Of a stretch of 64,000 bases of DNA, positions 51,352-62,660 are shown one piece after another. The notes under the pieces were generated by a model. That model saw only the letters and a list, made by a program, of their open reading frames with translations, made no database searches and had not been told where the DNA came from. The stretch is from assembly GCA_035578905.1 (NCBI GenBank), contig JAQJVL010000254.1, positions 954,001-1,018,000 of the forward strand, in the 5' to 3' direction. The first letter of the stretch is position 1. The number at the start of each line of letters is the position of its first letter. Source of the stretch: Stictocephala bisonia. Lineage: Eukaryota > Arthropoda > Insecta > Hemiptera > Membracidae. The position numbers and the translations under genes are program-made.

Positions 51352-51678
51352 GATACTTCAAAAATTATAAAATCTATCGTTCAAGGTTTAAGGTTATTTT
51401 GGGAGAGGGGGGATAATCCACTGACCACTAATACTAGATATATGACGAATAAATAAATAAAATGGTAAATATATAGGAAAAGTATTCAATTTTTAAAATA
51501 TTATCACACTTTACATTAAGTTAATTGTACCCATCCGCAATACGACTTCAAGAGAAGAAATAATAGATGGGATAATGTAGCCAAGTGCCCATAAAACTTG
51601 TCTTATTCAAAACATACTTAAAAGTGAAACCAAACTACAAATATAAAAAAATTATTTGTACATTAGTATTACTTTTCC

Positions 51679-52290
51679 ACATAAATACTAAAATGCTCTG
51701 CGGATGTCTTCAAGTAAATTACGTGAGAGTTGACACATAAATACTAATACGCTCTGCGGATGTCTTCAAGTAAATTACGTGAGATTTGCCACATAAATAC
51801 TAATACGCTCTGCGGATGTCTTCAAGCAAATTACGTGAGAGTTGCCACATAAATACTAATACGCTCTGCGGATGTCTTCAAGCAAATTACATGAGAGTTG
51901 CCACATAAATACTAATACGCTCTGCGGATGTCTTCAAGCAAATTACATGAGAGTTGCCACATAAATACTAATACGCTCTGCGGATGTCTTCAAGCAAATT
52001 ACGTGAGAGTTGCCACATAAATACTAATATGCTCTGCGGATGTCTTCAAGAAAATTACGTGAGAGTTGACACATAAATACTAATACGCTCTGCGGATGTC
52101 TTCAAGCAAATTACGTGAGAGTTGCTACATAAATACTAATATGCTCTGCGGATGTCTTCAAGTAAATTACGCGAGAGTTGCCACATAAATACTAATATGC
52201 TCTGTGGATGTCTTCAAGTAAATTCCGTGAAAGTTGCCACATAAATACTAATATGCTCTGCGGATGTCTTCAAGTAAATTATGTGAGAAG
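51679..52290. repeat. 56-bp tandem array, 11 units
   Basis: Units share cacataaatactaatacgct, ctgcggatgtcttcaag and aaattacgtgagagttg. They are very homogeneous, with single-base variants. The array starts about 330 bp after the hAT and ends abruptly near 52290. Confidence 0.95.
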
Positions 52291-53340
52291 TCTTCTTTCA
52301 ACACTCGAGTGTTACAAGACGTTTCACATCCCATGGGAACTGGAACCAGGAAGAAGGATCGAGTTGTGATCGAATTAAAATCAAAAACTCTTCCGCACGC
52401 TCAAACTGTATATTTCTGCTCATTCATGACTCCGAGGCCGCGGGTCGAGGAGGTGATCCGTGGCGGAGGAAGAGTTCGCACCTCTCTGCCGTTATTGCTG
52501 ATGAGTATCGCCTCACGTTCGAGGACTGCTCGCTTCGAGTAATAAGAGCAATCTCGCACATTGTTGACCTCAGCAAATAAAAAACAAGATGGGAATTGCG
52601 TCCGCCAAACACCAACATCTAAGAAAATTATTGGTGAGCACGTAAATAACTGCGCTTAAAGTGTGTTGGTGAAAGGGAGTAGTTATAATTTAATATAAAT
52701 GTTTGGGATGAGTGATGTTTTTTTTCGCAAGGGAAAGTTAAAGTTTGACCTTATTGTTGCCTGTCACTGATAAAATCTCTTTTCCAAAAATCTGCGCACC
52801 CGTTAACTGACCTTTTATCAACTATGTGATAGCTTAGATACTTAAACTGCACTTAGGTTTGGCATATTTGTACATTTTTAGCAACACTCTTTTGCTTGCT
52901 TTTTATTGGATATAATTACTACCCATCTTAAACACATAAATTGAAGTTATTTAGTGAGAGATTTTCGCAATACTAAGTAAGCTGAATTTTTATTTATTTG
53001 TTTTTAGGTCTAATTTTCTTGATTGTGTTACAAAGTTTACATAAATAACATACATTTGATCTCGTTTGGCTACAAACTGGCTATTAAATAGGTTGTCATT
53101 ATTCACCTAAAAAATAAAATTCGGATTTCCGAGTTGTGAGAAGTAATGCATATTATTTACGAGACAAAAATCAACTCAATTTAATCATACAGTTGTGAAT
53201 TCGTAAATTTAATTTGTATTTTTGTAGAGCATTTTGTATTAAAGGGGGAGGGCTTGCGTCAGTAATGAGGGGAGCCACGTGCCCATCAGTAGGTAGTGCA
53301 GATTGACTGGTGGAGCAATAATTGGACGGTTGTATTAGCC
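52291..53340. other. Unique DNA with a GC-rich patch
   Basis: 52400-52540 is GC-rich with an open frame that starts inside the 56-bp array and has no recognisable product. The rest is AT-rich with nothing seen. Confidence 0.45.
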
Positions 53341-53344
53341 GGTC

Positions 53345-54800
53345 GATTGGTAGGTAGTGGGGTACATCGACCACCTGTATCGACTGAGTGCCGTGTCTAC
53401 GTTCGGTATATCACAAGGCATAACGGGATATCGGCCACCTGTATCGACTGAGTGCCGTGGCTACCTACGTTCGGTACATTCACAGAGTATTAGAGTATAT
53501 CGGTCACCTGTATCGACTGAGTGCCGTGGCTACGTTCGGTACATTCACAGGATATAAGGGGATATCGGCCACCTGTATCGACTGAGTGCCGTGGATACGT
53601 TCGGTACATTCACAGAGTATTAGAGTATATCGGCCACCTGTATCGACTGAGTGCCGTGGCTACGTTCGGAACATTCACAGGATATAAGGGGATATCGGCC
53701 ACCTGTATCGACTGAGTGCCGTGGATACGTTCGGTACATTCACAGAGTATTAGAGTATATCGGCCACCTGTATCGACTGAGTGCCGTGGCTACGTTCGGT
53801 ACATTCACAGGGTATAAGGGGATATCGGCCACCTGTATCGACTGAGTGCCGTGGCTACGTTCGTTATATCACAGGGTATAAGGGGATATGGGCCACCTGT
53901 ATGGACTGAGTGCCGTGGCTACGTTCGGTATATAACAGGGTATAAGCGAATCAGCCACCTGTATCGACTGTGTACCATGGTTTCGTTCGGTATATCACAG
54001 GGTATAAGCGAATATCAGCCACCTGTATCGACTGTGCACCATGGTTTCGTTCGATATATCACAGGGTATACGGGGATATCAGCCACCTGTATCGACTGAG
54101 TGCCGTGGCTACGATCAGTATATCACAGGGTATAAGGGGATATGGGCCACCTGTATCGACTGTTTGCCGTGACGTGTACTCGATACATTAAAAGAATAGT
54201 GGGTTACATCGGCTTCCTTTATCTACTGTTTGCTGTGGCGTGCGCTTGGTAGATTCTAAGTGTAGTAGGGTAAATTGGCTTTCTGTATGACTGTGTACCT
54301 TGGTCTTGTTCGTTAATATCAGCCACATGTATTGATTGCTTGCCATGGAGTGCACTCGGTACTTTCAGAAGGTAGTAGAGTACGTCAGGCTCTCATTTCG
54401 ATTGAGTGACAGTGTTTGCTAGTTAGATTCTGATGGTTTTGAGGTCTACGGCCACTTGTATAAACTGAGAGATGTGTGCTGGGTACGTTCAGGAGGTTGT
54501 GTGGCACATCACACCTGTACCGACTATGTGCCATGGCGTGCACTGAGTACATTCAGGGGGTTATGCGGCACATCACCACTTTTATCGTGTGTGGCTTGGT
54601 GTTCATAAGGTTGACTCAAAGGATAGTGGGTTATTTTTGCATCCTGTTTCGGTTATGTTCTCTCGTTTCGTTAAATTACTGTTGGGTTGGTAATTTGAGT
54701 GTTCCATGGTGTGTGCTCGGTAAATTCAAGAATAGTGGGGTACATTGGCCACCTGTATGGACTCTTGGGAGAGGGAGGTTGAAAAGTGGCTGTGGGGTCG
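53345..54800. repeat. 65-bp tandem array with decayed 3' flank
   Basis: Thirteen similar units (53345 to about 54190) share cacctgtatcgactgagtgc and gtacattcacag. Alternating tails (gagtattagagtatatcgg versus ggatataaggggatatcgg) give a 130-bp dimer between about 53460 and 53830. From 54190 to about 54800 the units become progressively diverged but still recognisable (cacctgtaccgactatgtgc). Confidence 0.9.
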
Positions 54801-55920
54801 ATGCAGTTGCCTAGAAACGCTAGCATGTAGCCTTTGTTTACCAACGTAGGTGTTGTTTAGGGACATACGTACAACAACGGAGAGCATAGCTACAGTACCT
54901 CATTCCCATTGCAAACCTTTGGAGAAAAGTGGTTAAGGGGTAACTGTGTGGTCGATGCAATTACCCACACACGCTAGCTTGTACCCTGTGTTTATGGACG
55001 TAGACGTCGTTTAGGAAAATAGAACGATAGCATAGCTAGACTACCTAATTCCCATTGTAACCTTTTGTGTACGAGTGGTTGAGGGGTGACTGTGTGGTCG
55101 ATGCAGTTACCTAGACACGCTAAAAGTAGGCTATGTTTACTGATGGAGGCTACATGCTAGCGTGTCTAACTATACTGTTTCCTTCCCCAAAAGGTTACAA
55201 TGGGAATGAGGTAGTACAGCTATACTGTTCTTTGTTGTATATCGCTACACAACACCTACTTCGGTAAACACAGACTGCATGCTAGCATAGTTGCATTGAT
55301 CACGCCGTCTGCCCTTAACCACCCTTCCCCAAAAGTTACAATGGGAATGAGGTAGTACAGCTATACTGTTCTTTGTCGTATATCCCTAGACAACACCTAC
55401 GTCGGTAAACGGAGACTGCATGCTAGCATAATTGCATTGATCACACCGTCTGCCTTTAACCACCCTTCCCCAAAAGGTTACAATGGGAATGAGGTAGTAC
55501 AGCTATACTGTTCTTTGTTGTATATCCCTAGACAACACCTACGTCGGTAAACGGAGACTGCATGCTAGCTTAATTGCATTGATCGCACCGTATGCCCTCA
55601 ACCACCCTTCCCCAAAAGGTTACAATGGGAATGAGGTAGTACAGCTATACTGTTCTTTGTTGTATATCCCTAGACAACACCTACGTCGGTAAACACAGAC
55701 TGCATGCTAGCTTAATTGCATTGATCGCACCGTCTGCCCTCAACCACCCTTCCCCAAAAGGTTACAATGGGAATGAGGTAGTACAGCTATACTGTTCTTT
55801 GTTGTATATCACTACACAATACCTACGTCGGTAAACACAGACTACATGCTAGCGTACTTAGGTAACTGCATTGACCAAACAGTCGTAAAACTCCTTTACT
55901 GACGTTGGTGTTCAGAGATA
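54801..55920. repeat. 142-bp tandem array with inverted blocks
   Basis: Five units in one orientation (about 55150-55870) share agctatactgttctttgt, tgcatgctagc and caaaaggttacaatgggaat. The first part (54801 to about 55145) holds diverged units in the opposite orientation (cctcattcccattg, cgctagcatgtag, acgtaggtgttgt), and the final piece (about 55880-55920) flips again. It follows the 65-bp array without a gap. Confidence 0.88.
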
Positions 55921-57084
55921 TACAACAGTCATTTATGAAAATAAGTGTATATATTTAATGTATTTATATACATATATCACATTGTAATTGTATACAATAT
56001 AATTTATAATTACTTGTGTAGAAAGTCTCAACCGTATATGGGTATGACGAAGGAAAAGATGCTATAAAGCAATAACGTTTTACGGACACTATTTTTCTTT
56101 CCTAATGTCTTTGCTGTATTCAACTAGAAATAAATCATTAATATATTTCTTAATTTTCATTGTTTACCAAAGGAATAAATTCTTATCACGTTCTTGAAAG
56201 GACGAAGAAGATCGATTGCAAACAAATTGCAAGGCGATGAAGAGGTCGACGCTTTACTTGGAGGTGTTTGCGGGGCCAATCTAGCGTCGTTGTTTGAGGA
56301 GAAATGTTGGTGGTGTCAACCAGCCTTATTGATCAGCAACGAACACAAACACCAAGGTATCGGTAGAAGGGGAGAGGTGGCAGGTCGTATTTTGAACTCC
56401 TCAGAGACCAGTGACAGAGGGAAATTGTAAAATACGGAGAGATCACTAAACGAACCGCGAACTTATCTAACCCCTTTATCAACATGGTTAGGATTTTGTT
56501 ATAGTTGTTGTGTAACAGGTTTTTTCATGAATTGTATATCAATAGGGTTAATTTATAGTTTGAGCTTTGAGTACAGCTTTGTATTAAGAATTTTGTATGT
56601 TCATTTTATTTATTTGTCTGTGTTTCCATTTTTATATATTAAGCTTAACTGAAAGTACTGTCGTTTATTTAGATTTACTGTACTTGAAAACTATGGAATA
56701 TTGAGTTTATATTCCATGCACTAAGCAACTTCAAAGAGAACAGAAATCGTTGAAATGTTTTTCGAAGATAACTCAAATGATTGTGCCTTACTTATTGCCT
56801 CTCAACCGAATTGATTTTATTTATGAGCCGATGACTAAAAAAGTTTGATATCTAATAATGCCTTTCTTTTAGGTGAAAGGCCTCAAAAAATATATATACA
56901 TACGATTAGTCGACAAATCTTTAATTGTCCAATAAAGAACTCAAAGAATAAATAACTAATGGTCAATTAAGTTACTAAAGCAACTCAGTCTAGCGATACC
57001 ACTGAGGATGCCACATCACAACATGGGCGAACGTGTGGTTATCTTGTACACAATGTACATAGCACCTTGGTGCGGTTGTAAGGA
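55921..57084. other. AT-rich stretch, no gene supported
   Basis: A 78-codon frame at 56194-56430 opens with TTG and matches nothing I know. No repeats or element ends were identified. Confidence 0.5.
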
Positions 57085-57225
57085 CATATACATTCTAGTT
57101 AGGACACCGGCCTGTTAAGCCTAAGTTCTAAGATCCACTCAGTAGATTTACACCGAGTTCAGCTTCAGCTGCTCTTATACAGGTAAACTATAACTGTCTT
57201 TATTACTTTAATAAATTATGGGCCC
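57085..57225 (+). mobile_element. Possible degraded tRNA-derived SINE
   Basis: tctagttaggacaccggcct (box A-like, about 57095) and agttctaagatcc (box B-like, about 57123) have tRNA-like spacing. An AT-rich stretch with aataaatt ends near 57217. Both boxes are imperfect. Confidence 0.3.
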
Positions 57226-57785
57226 ACTAGGAACACGTTAGTTACAGTAAACGTTACAACGCTATTTTTAGAAGTTTACCTATGTTTGTGCCCACACTTG
57301 TTTCGATCTATTAAAATAATCTCTCTTTATGTTACTAGATAAGGGCGTTCCGATTCTGTCACCTTCTTGCGTTGTTTTTGACATGTGAGGGAGGCTATTA
57401 TAATTTGTTAAAGTGCTACGCAAGGAATATTGCTTATATTCAAAGTTACTTGAACAGTCAGAGGCCGACTGGCCCGTAACTAAGTCTGTAAGCCCAGACG
57501 GCCTCGTTATGTTTTAATTAATTCCTGCCTGCACCTGCCTAGTGAAGTTTTCAGGTGGAGTGAGCTTACTTTGATCTCTGTAATGAAATCAGTGCTGTTC
57601 TGCTGCTGCGGTTTACCTGCGCCATTCGCAGTGCACTTGACTCACTGACTTTCAACCCCTCACCCCACCCACAGACGTCTTCTAGAGATCATTGGATTGT
57701 CAATAATAGTACCAATTTACATTGAACTAATATCCTACTTATGATTTGACAAAAGTAAATAGGACAAAATAAAAGTTAATTGAAA
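57226..57785. other. Unique DNA, nothing recognised
   Basis: Modestly GC-rich around 57450-57670. No feature was supported. Confidence 0.5.
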
Positions 57786-58170
57786 AACACGTGCCCTCCC
57801 ATACACGTACAGTTGTATTGGCCCACCTACCATCCCATACACGTACAGTTGTATTGGCCCACCCCCCCCACCCATACACGTACAGTTGTATTGGCCCACC
57901 TGCCCTCCCATGCACGTACAGTTGTATTAGCCAACCCGCCCACCCATACACGTACAGTTTTATTGGCCCACCCGCCCACCCATACACGTACAGTTGTATT
58001 GGCCCACCTACCATCCCATACACGTACAGTTGTATTGGCCCACCCCCCACCCATACACGTACAGTTGTATTGGCCCACCTGCCCTCCCATGCACGTACAG
58101 TTGTATTAGCCAACCTGCCCACCCATACACGTACAGTTTTATTGGCCCACCCATACACGTACAGTTGCCA
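57786..58170. repeat. 36-bp minisatellite, copy 1
   Basis: About 11 units of 33-37 bp with the core cccatacacgtacagttgta and ttggcccacc. A five-unit variant order (ctaccatcc, ccccca, tgccctccc-atgcacg, ccaacc, ttttattgg) occurs twice, so a higher-order repeat of about 180 bp is visible. Open frames on both strands are by-products. Confidence 0.95.
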
Positions 58171-58486
58171 CTACGTTTGTGAGTTTAAAAATATGGATTA
58201 GTTAAGTGAACCTTTTATGAATGAGAGATTTGCACCAAACTTGTCTAGTAATGATAGTTGTGTCATCGAAACGCATCTGCTTCGCATAAAAAAAATCACT
58301 TAAAGAACTTTTATTAAAAAGGGAAAGTCGATAATTATATGGTTAAAAGATATGCTCTAATCTCATTAATTATCATCATTTTTAATATATATTCAATTGA
58401 ATTCATCTATAGAACTAGAATAAAGTGCGTTTTTAATTTAAACCGTATTAAAATTGTTGTAACCGTATACTTTTGCTAGTGAATTT
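58171..58486. other. AT-rich stretch, nothing recognised
   Basis: No supported feature. Confidence 0.5.
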
Positions 58487-58759
58487 ACCAGTATATCTCC
58501 TCTTACAGTAATTAATACGTATATTTTATAAATAAATAGATGTATCTATTAAACAAATGTATATATATATATATATATATATAATTCTATTTATATAAAG
58601 AGATATTTATTTATATAAATAGAATAGATTTGTATTCTATTTATATAAATTGTATCTATTCTATTTATTATATAAATAGAATAGATATTCTATTTATATA
58701 AATCTATTTATTTATAAAATATACGTAATAATTATCGTAAGAGGAGATATACTGGTAAA
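58487..58759. mobile_element. AT-rich foldback hairpin
   Basis: The arms 58487-58545 and about 58703-58759 are inverted copies: accagtatatctcctctta at 58489 against taagaggagatatactggt at 58738. The loop holds an (AT)n run (58561-58583) and several ttctatttatataaa words in alternating orientation. Likely a MITE; no coding region. Confidence 0.7.
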
Positions 58760-59256
58760 TTATTATATTATAATATATTCAATTATATCAGTATTGAAGC
58801 TATTCTTACTGGATATTATGATTTAAATGTGTGAAAGGGAATTTTTATTTTGTGAGGCCTTTCAGTAACAAAGTTACCATCGTACACACTACAATGCTAA
58901 AAAAATAAAACATCATTTGTCTAGTGTCTAATGATGGTCACTGGAAGATAAATCTCGGAAAATAAATTTTTATTTTACTGGAGTGTTCAGTTTTTCAAAC
59001 ATAACAACTTTCAAGTGCGACTAAAGGCAACTTTCATAAATAGTCGTGCTGGGATTATGTACTAAGAAGATTTTACAATAACAGCTTCAAATGTATCTAG
59101 ATATAGGTGATAGTAAAACAATCAATAAGATACTAAAAATCTACCCTGTTTTTGGTTTTTTAAAATTAGTTTTTGTCAATTTATTCCAAGGCCTTCTAAT
59201 GTATTGAAATATGAATGTTCTCTTAATTTAATTAAAGGTCTCTCGGTTTAACTCAG

Positions 59257-59261
<5 letters not shown>
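58760..59261. other. AT-rich stretch, nothing recognised
   Basis: No supported feature. Confidence 0.5.

Positions 59262-59304
<43 letters not shown>
59262..59304. repeat. (TA)n microsatellite beside the Penelope-like element
   Basis: Uninterrupted TA repeat of about 43 bp near the 3' side of the left arm. Confidence 0.95.
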
Positions 59305-59306
<2 letters not shown>

Positions 59307-59710
59307 ATAAAAAGTTAAAAATTAGGGCTACTTACGTATTTTAGGAGTAATAAAATAAAAAAACTGAGTACCCTTATATTTTTTTATTAAAACTGATTAA
59401 CACAACATGTTTCGACTTTATTGTCATTTTCTAGTGTAAATTAAATAATTAAGTTGAGTATATAATAATTCTTTAAATAAAATTGTAAAACATGTGGTTT
59501 TTGTAAATATTGATGAATATGGATAAGTTGGTGATATTTTTAGTTATAATTTTTAATGTTTCGAATCTTATCAAAAATTGGGTTTGTATAATTGATTTGT
59601 GTGTTCAACATGTTCACTGGATTTTCTTGTTGTGCTAAATATATATGTAATTCTTCTGTTGCTTTCATTTTCTTTCCCTTTTTCATAAAATTTAATATTT
59701 TCATGTTTTC

Positions 59711-60418
59711 TTACATTTTTGTGTACGTGTGGTCTGTAGAGAGCAAGTGTTCTGCGAATGTGGATTTCATTGTAGTTGTGTTATAGCTTCTGAGAGCTTG
59801 TATGTGTTCTTGAAAGCGTGTTTTGAATGGTCTTCCAGTTTGTCCAATGTAGAATTTATCACAGTCTGTACAATTAATTTTGTAAATACCTGATTTGCTG
59901 TAAATGTTGTCATTATTATGTTCTTTTTGAGATTTTTTATCTAAAATGTTGGATGTGTTGTTGCGTGTGGAGAAACTTAGTTTGTAATTTGTATTTTGAA
60001 AGGTTTTTAGAATAGTTTTGTTTAGGATTGTGTTATATGGTACGTTTATAAATTTGATCTTCTTTGGGTCTTGATTTGTTGAGCTGTTATTTCTTTTCAT
60101 CTTTTTGTTTCTTATTAGTTTATCAATCATGTTTGGTTTGTATCCATTTTTTATTGCCAAATATTTTATTATATTTTTTTCTTCAGTGAAGTGTTTCTCG
60201 TTCATTAGTATGTTTATTAGACGATTTATCATAGAATGGAAAGTTGATAATTTGTGTTGCCAGGGATGATTGTATGTAGATGGTATTATAAGGTCGGTTT
60301 GTGTAGGTTTTCTGTAGATTTTGAATGAATGTTTATTGTTGATTTTGGTAATTGATAGATCTAAATAATTGATTACATCAGTTTGGGCATCTTTAGTAAA
60401 TTGTATTTTGGGGAACAT
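59711..60418 (-). pseudogene. Penelope-like C-terminal part: RT thumb/linker and GIY-YIG nuclease
   Basis: Continuation of the PLE polyprotein after a frameshift at about 60440. From the Met at 60418: an INYLDLSI block at 16-23, a Lys/Asn-rich linker (about 75-170), then the GIY-YIG domain with GIY at 177-179, YIG at 190-192, R201 and E204. A CxxC pair (NCTDC, residues 182-186) precedes YIG, as in many PLE nucleases. The nuclease nicks the insertion target. The frame ends at TAA after TYTKM; a different frame stays open for about 45 codons beyond, and both arms show this, so the break predates the duplication. Confidence 0.85.
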
Positions 60419-60423
60419 AGAAT

Positions 60424-61005
60424 TTAAATAAGATAAAAAATCATTACTTTGTCCAAGTTTCCATCAAATAAACAAATAATGTCATCTACATATCGGTACC
60501 AGCATATAATTTTGTTTCTGAACGGGTTGGATAGGTGCATTATTTTCTTTTCTTCCAGATTGTGTATAAATATATTTGAGAGAAGACTTGATAATGGGGA
60601 ACCCATTGCTAGACCATTTGCCTGTTTGTAGTATGCTGTATTAAATTGGAAATAATTTTGATCTGTACAAATTTTCGTTAATGTTGTGATGTCTTTTATT
60701 TCTTGGTTGTTCAATGAGAAATTTTTATTCAAATCATTTTCTAGAATTTGTAATGCTTCTTGAGGGGGTATGTTTGAATACATGTCTTTTATGTCAAATG
60801 AAAGAAATAAACTGTTTTTAGGTATGTTAACATTATCAATCTTGTTGACGAGATCTATTGTATTTCTTATGTTATAATTTGTATTCCAAAAAATGTTATT
60901 TTGTATAGTTTTGTTCAGATATTTACATAATTTGTATGTTGGTGCGTTTCGAAAATTAACTATAGGTCTGATTGGTATGTTGAGTTTATGTGTTTTTGGG
61001 TATCT
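60424..61005 (-). pseudogene. Penelope-like reverse transcriptase, 5' truncated and frameshifted
   Basis: The frame is open from about 61005 to the stop at 60424. The 5' codons read RYPKTHK, a PLE RT fingers motif, then RPIVNFR and FDIKDMYSNIP (first catalytic Asp). From the Met at 60783: QANGLAMGSPLS at 54-65 and YVDD at 98-101, the RT active site. After GNLDKV (about residue 113) the frame is lost by a one-base deletion, and the next ORF resumes the expected sequence. The N-terminal region before the PKTHK motif is absent because the inverted partial copy begins there. Catalytic aspartates are intact, but this copy cannot make a full protein. Confidence 0.87.
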
Positions 61006-61013
61006 ATATATGT

Positions 61014-61328
61014 ATAAACAAAGCTATTCTAAAAACCTTTCAAAATACAAATTACAAACTAAGTTTCTCCACACGCAACAACACATTCAACTTTTTAGAT
61101 AAAAAATCTCAAAAAGAACATAATAATGACAACATTTACAGCAAATCAGGTATTTACAAAATTAATTGTACAGACTGTGATAAATTCTACATTGGACAAA
61201 CTGGAAGACCATTCAAAACACGCTTTCAAGAACACATACAAGCTCTCAGAAGCTATAACACAACTACAATGAAATCCACATTCGCAGAACACTTGCTCTC
61301 TACAGACCACACGTACACAAAAATGTAA
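61014..61328 (+). pseudogene. Second, partial GIY-YIG copy of the Penelope-like element
   Basis: Starts inside the linker (KAILKTFQNTNYK) and repeats the GIY-YIG domain almost residue for residue, with only a few differences (for example FNF for SNI before LDKK). It ends at the same TYTKM stop. It has no RT. It forms the right arm of the inverted repeat. Confidence 0.85.
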
Positions 61329-61693
61329 GAAAACATGAAAATATTAAATTTTATGAAAAAGGGAAAGAAAATGAAAGCAACAGAAGAATTACATATATAT
61401 TTAGCACAACAAGAAAATCCAGTGAACATGTTGAACACACAAATCAATTATACAAACCCAATTTTTGATAAGATTCGAAACATTAAAAATTATAACTAAA
61501 AATATCACCAACTTATCCATATTCATCAATATTTACAAAAACCACATGTTTTACAATTTTATTTAAAGACTTATTATATACTCAACTTAATTATTTAATT
61601 TACACTAGAAAATGACAATAAAGTCGAAACATGTTGTGTTAATCAGTTTTAATAAAAAAATATAAGGTACTCAGTTTTTTAATTTTATTACTC

Positions 61694-61696
<3 letters not shown>

Positions 61697-61762
<66 letters not shown>
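61697..61762. repeat. (AT)n microsatellite at the right PLE end
   Basis: An uninterrupted AT run of about 66 bp starts directly at the arm end. Confidence 0.95.
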
Positions 61763-61766
<4 letters not shown>

Positions 61767-61799
61767 TCAGTTTTACTAGTTGTTATTATGTCCAAACCA

Positions 61800-62585
61800 A
61801 TAATCTTTATACATCTTTAGCAGTACCACTGTACGTGTATGGGTGGGTGGGTGGGTCAATATTACTGTACGTGTATGGGTGGGTGGGTGGGTCAATACCA
61901 CTGTACGTGTATGGGTGGTAGGTGGGTAAATACCACTGTACATGTATGGGTGGTTGGGTGGGTAAATACCACTGTACATGTATGAGTGGTTGGTGGGTCA
62001 ATAAGTGGTATTGGTACAGTATACGTGTATGGGTGGGAGGGTGGGTAAATACCACTGTCCATGTATGGGTGGTTGGTGGGTCAATATCACTGAACATGTA
62101 TGGGTAGGCAGGTGGGTAAATATCACTGTACATGTATGAGTGGGTGGGTGGGTATATACCACTGTACATGTATGGGTGGTTAGTGGGTCAATACCACTGT
62201 ACGTGTATGGGTGGGTAAATACCACTGTACATTTATGGGTGGGTGGGTGAGTAAATACCACTGTACGTGTATAGGTGGGTTAGTGGGACAATACCACTGT
62301 ACGTGTATGGGTGGGTAGGTGGGTAAATACCACTGTACGTGTATAGGTGGGTGGGTGGGTCAATACCCCTTTACATGTATGGGTGGTTAGTTGGTCAATA
62401 CCTCTGTACGTGTATGGGTTGGTGGGTGGGTAAATACCACTGTACATGTATGGGTGGGTGGGAGGGTGGGTGGGTCAATACCACTGTACGTGTATGGATG
62501 AGTGGGTGGGTCAATACCACTGTACATGTATGGATGGGTCAATACCACTGTACATGTATGGATGGTTGGTGGGTCAATATTACTT
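61800..62585. repeat. 36-bp minisatellite, copy 2, inverted relative to copy 1
   Basis: About 22 units of 25-40 bp with the core ccactgtacgtgtatgggtg, followed by ggtgggtcaata or ggtgggtaaata. The complement of the core (cacccatacacgtacagtgg) matches the core of the array at 57786-58170, so both belong to one family in opposite orientation. Unit length varies with the number of gggt repeats. Confidence 0.93.
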
Positions 62586-62599
62586 TACGTATCACTAAA

Positions 62600-62660
62600 T
62601 AATAACCTGAAGACGAAATGCGTTCTATACAAATCGAAATGTTGTGTTTGTTTTTAAAAA
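62600..62660 (+). mobile_element. Possible Penelope-like 3' tail remnant with ribozyme-like words
   Basis: cctgaagacgaaatgcg and aaatcgaaatgttgtgtttg, followed by a T/A-rich stretch, resemble the tail of insect PLEs, where a hammerhead motif (CTGANGA, stem, CGAAAC) is found. Here the second box reads CGAAAT. It directly abuts the 36-bp array. Confidence 0.4.

Larger units (their letters stand above)
59343..61695 (-). mobile_element. Penelope-like element with inverted partial copy
   Basis: A main 5'-truncated copy on the minus strand (61014 down to 59343) carries the RT core and a GIY-YIG endonuclease. A second partial copy, in plus orientation (61014-61695), repeats only the GIY-YIG part and 3' UTR. 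The two form an inverted repeat with arms 59343 to about 60022 and 61014-61695, nearly identical, with the RT region between them. Both outer ends lie near (TA)n tracts. Such inverted, partially duplicated structures are known for Penelope-like elements. Confidence 0.88.

Noticed and set aside
56194..56430. 78-codon basic frame
   Set aside because: It opens with TTG, has no recognisable domain, and no splice or promoter support.
57739..58201. Overlapping frames on both strands, up to 139 codons
   Set aside because: By-products of the 36-bp minisatellite.
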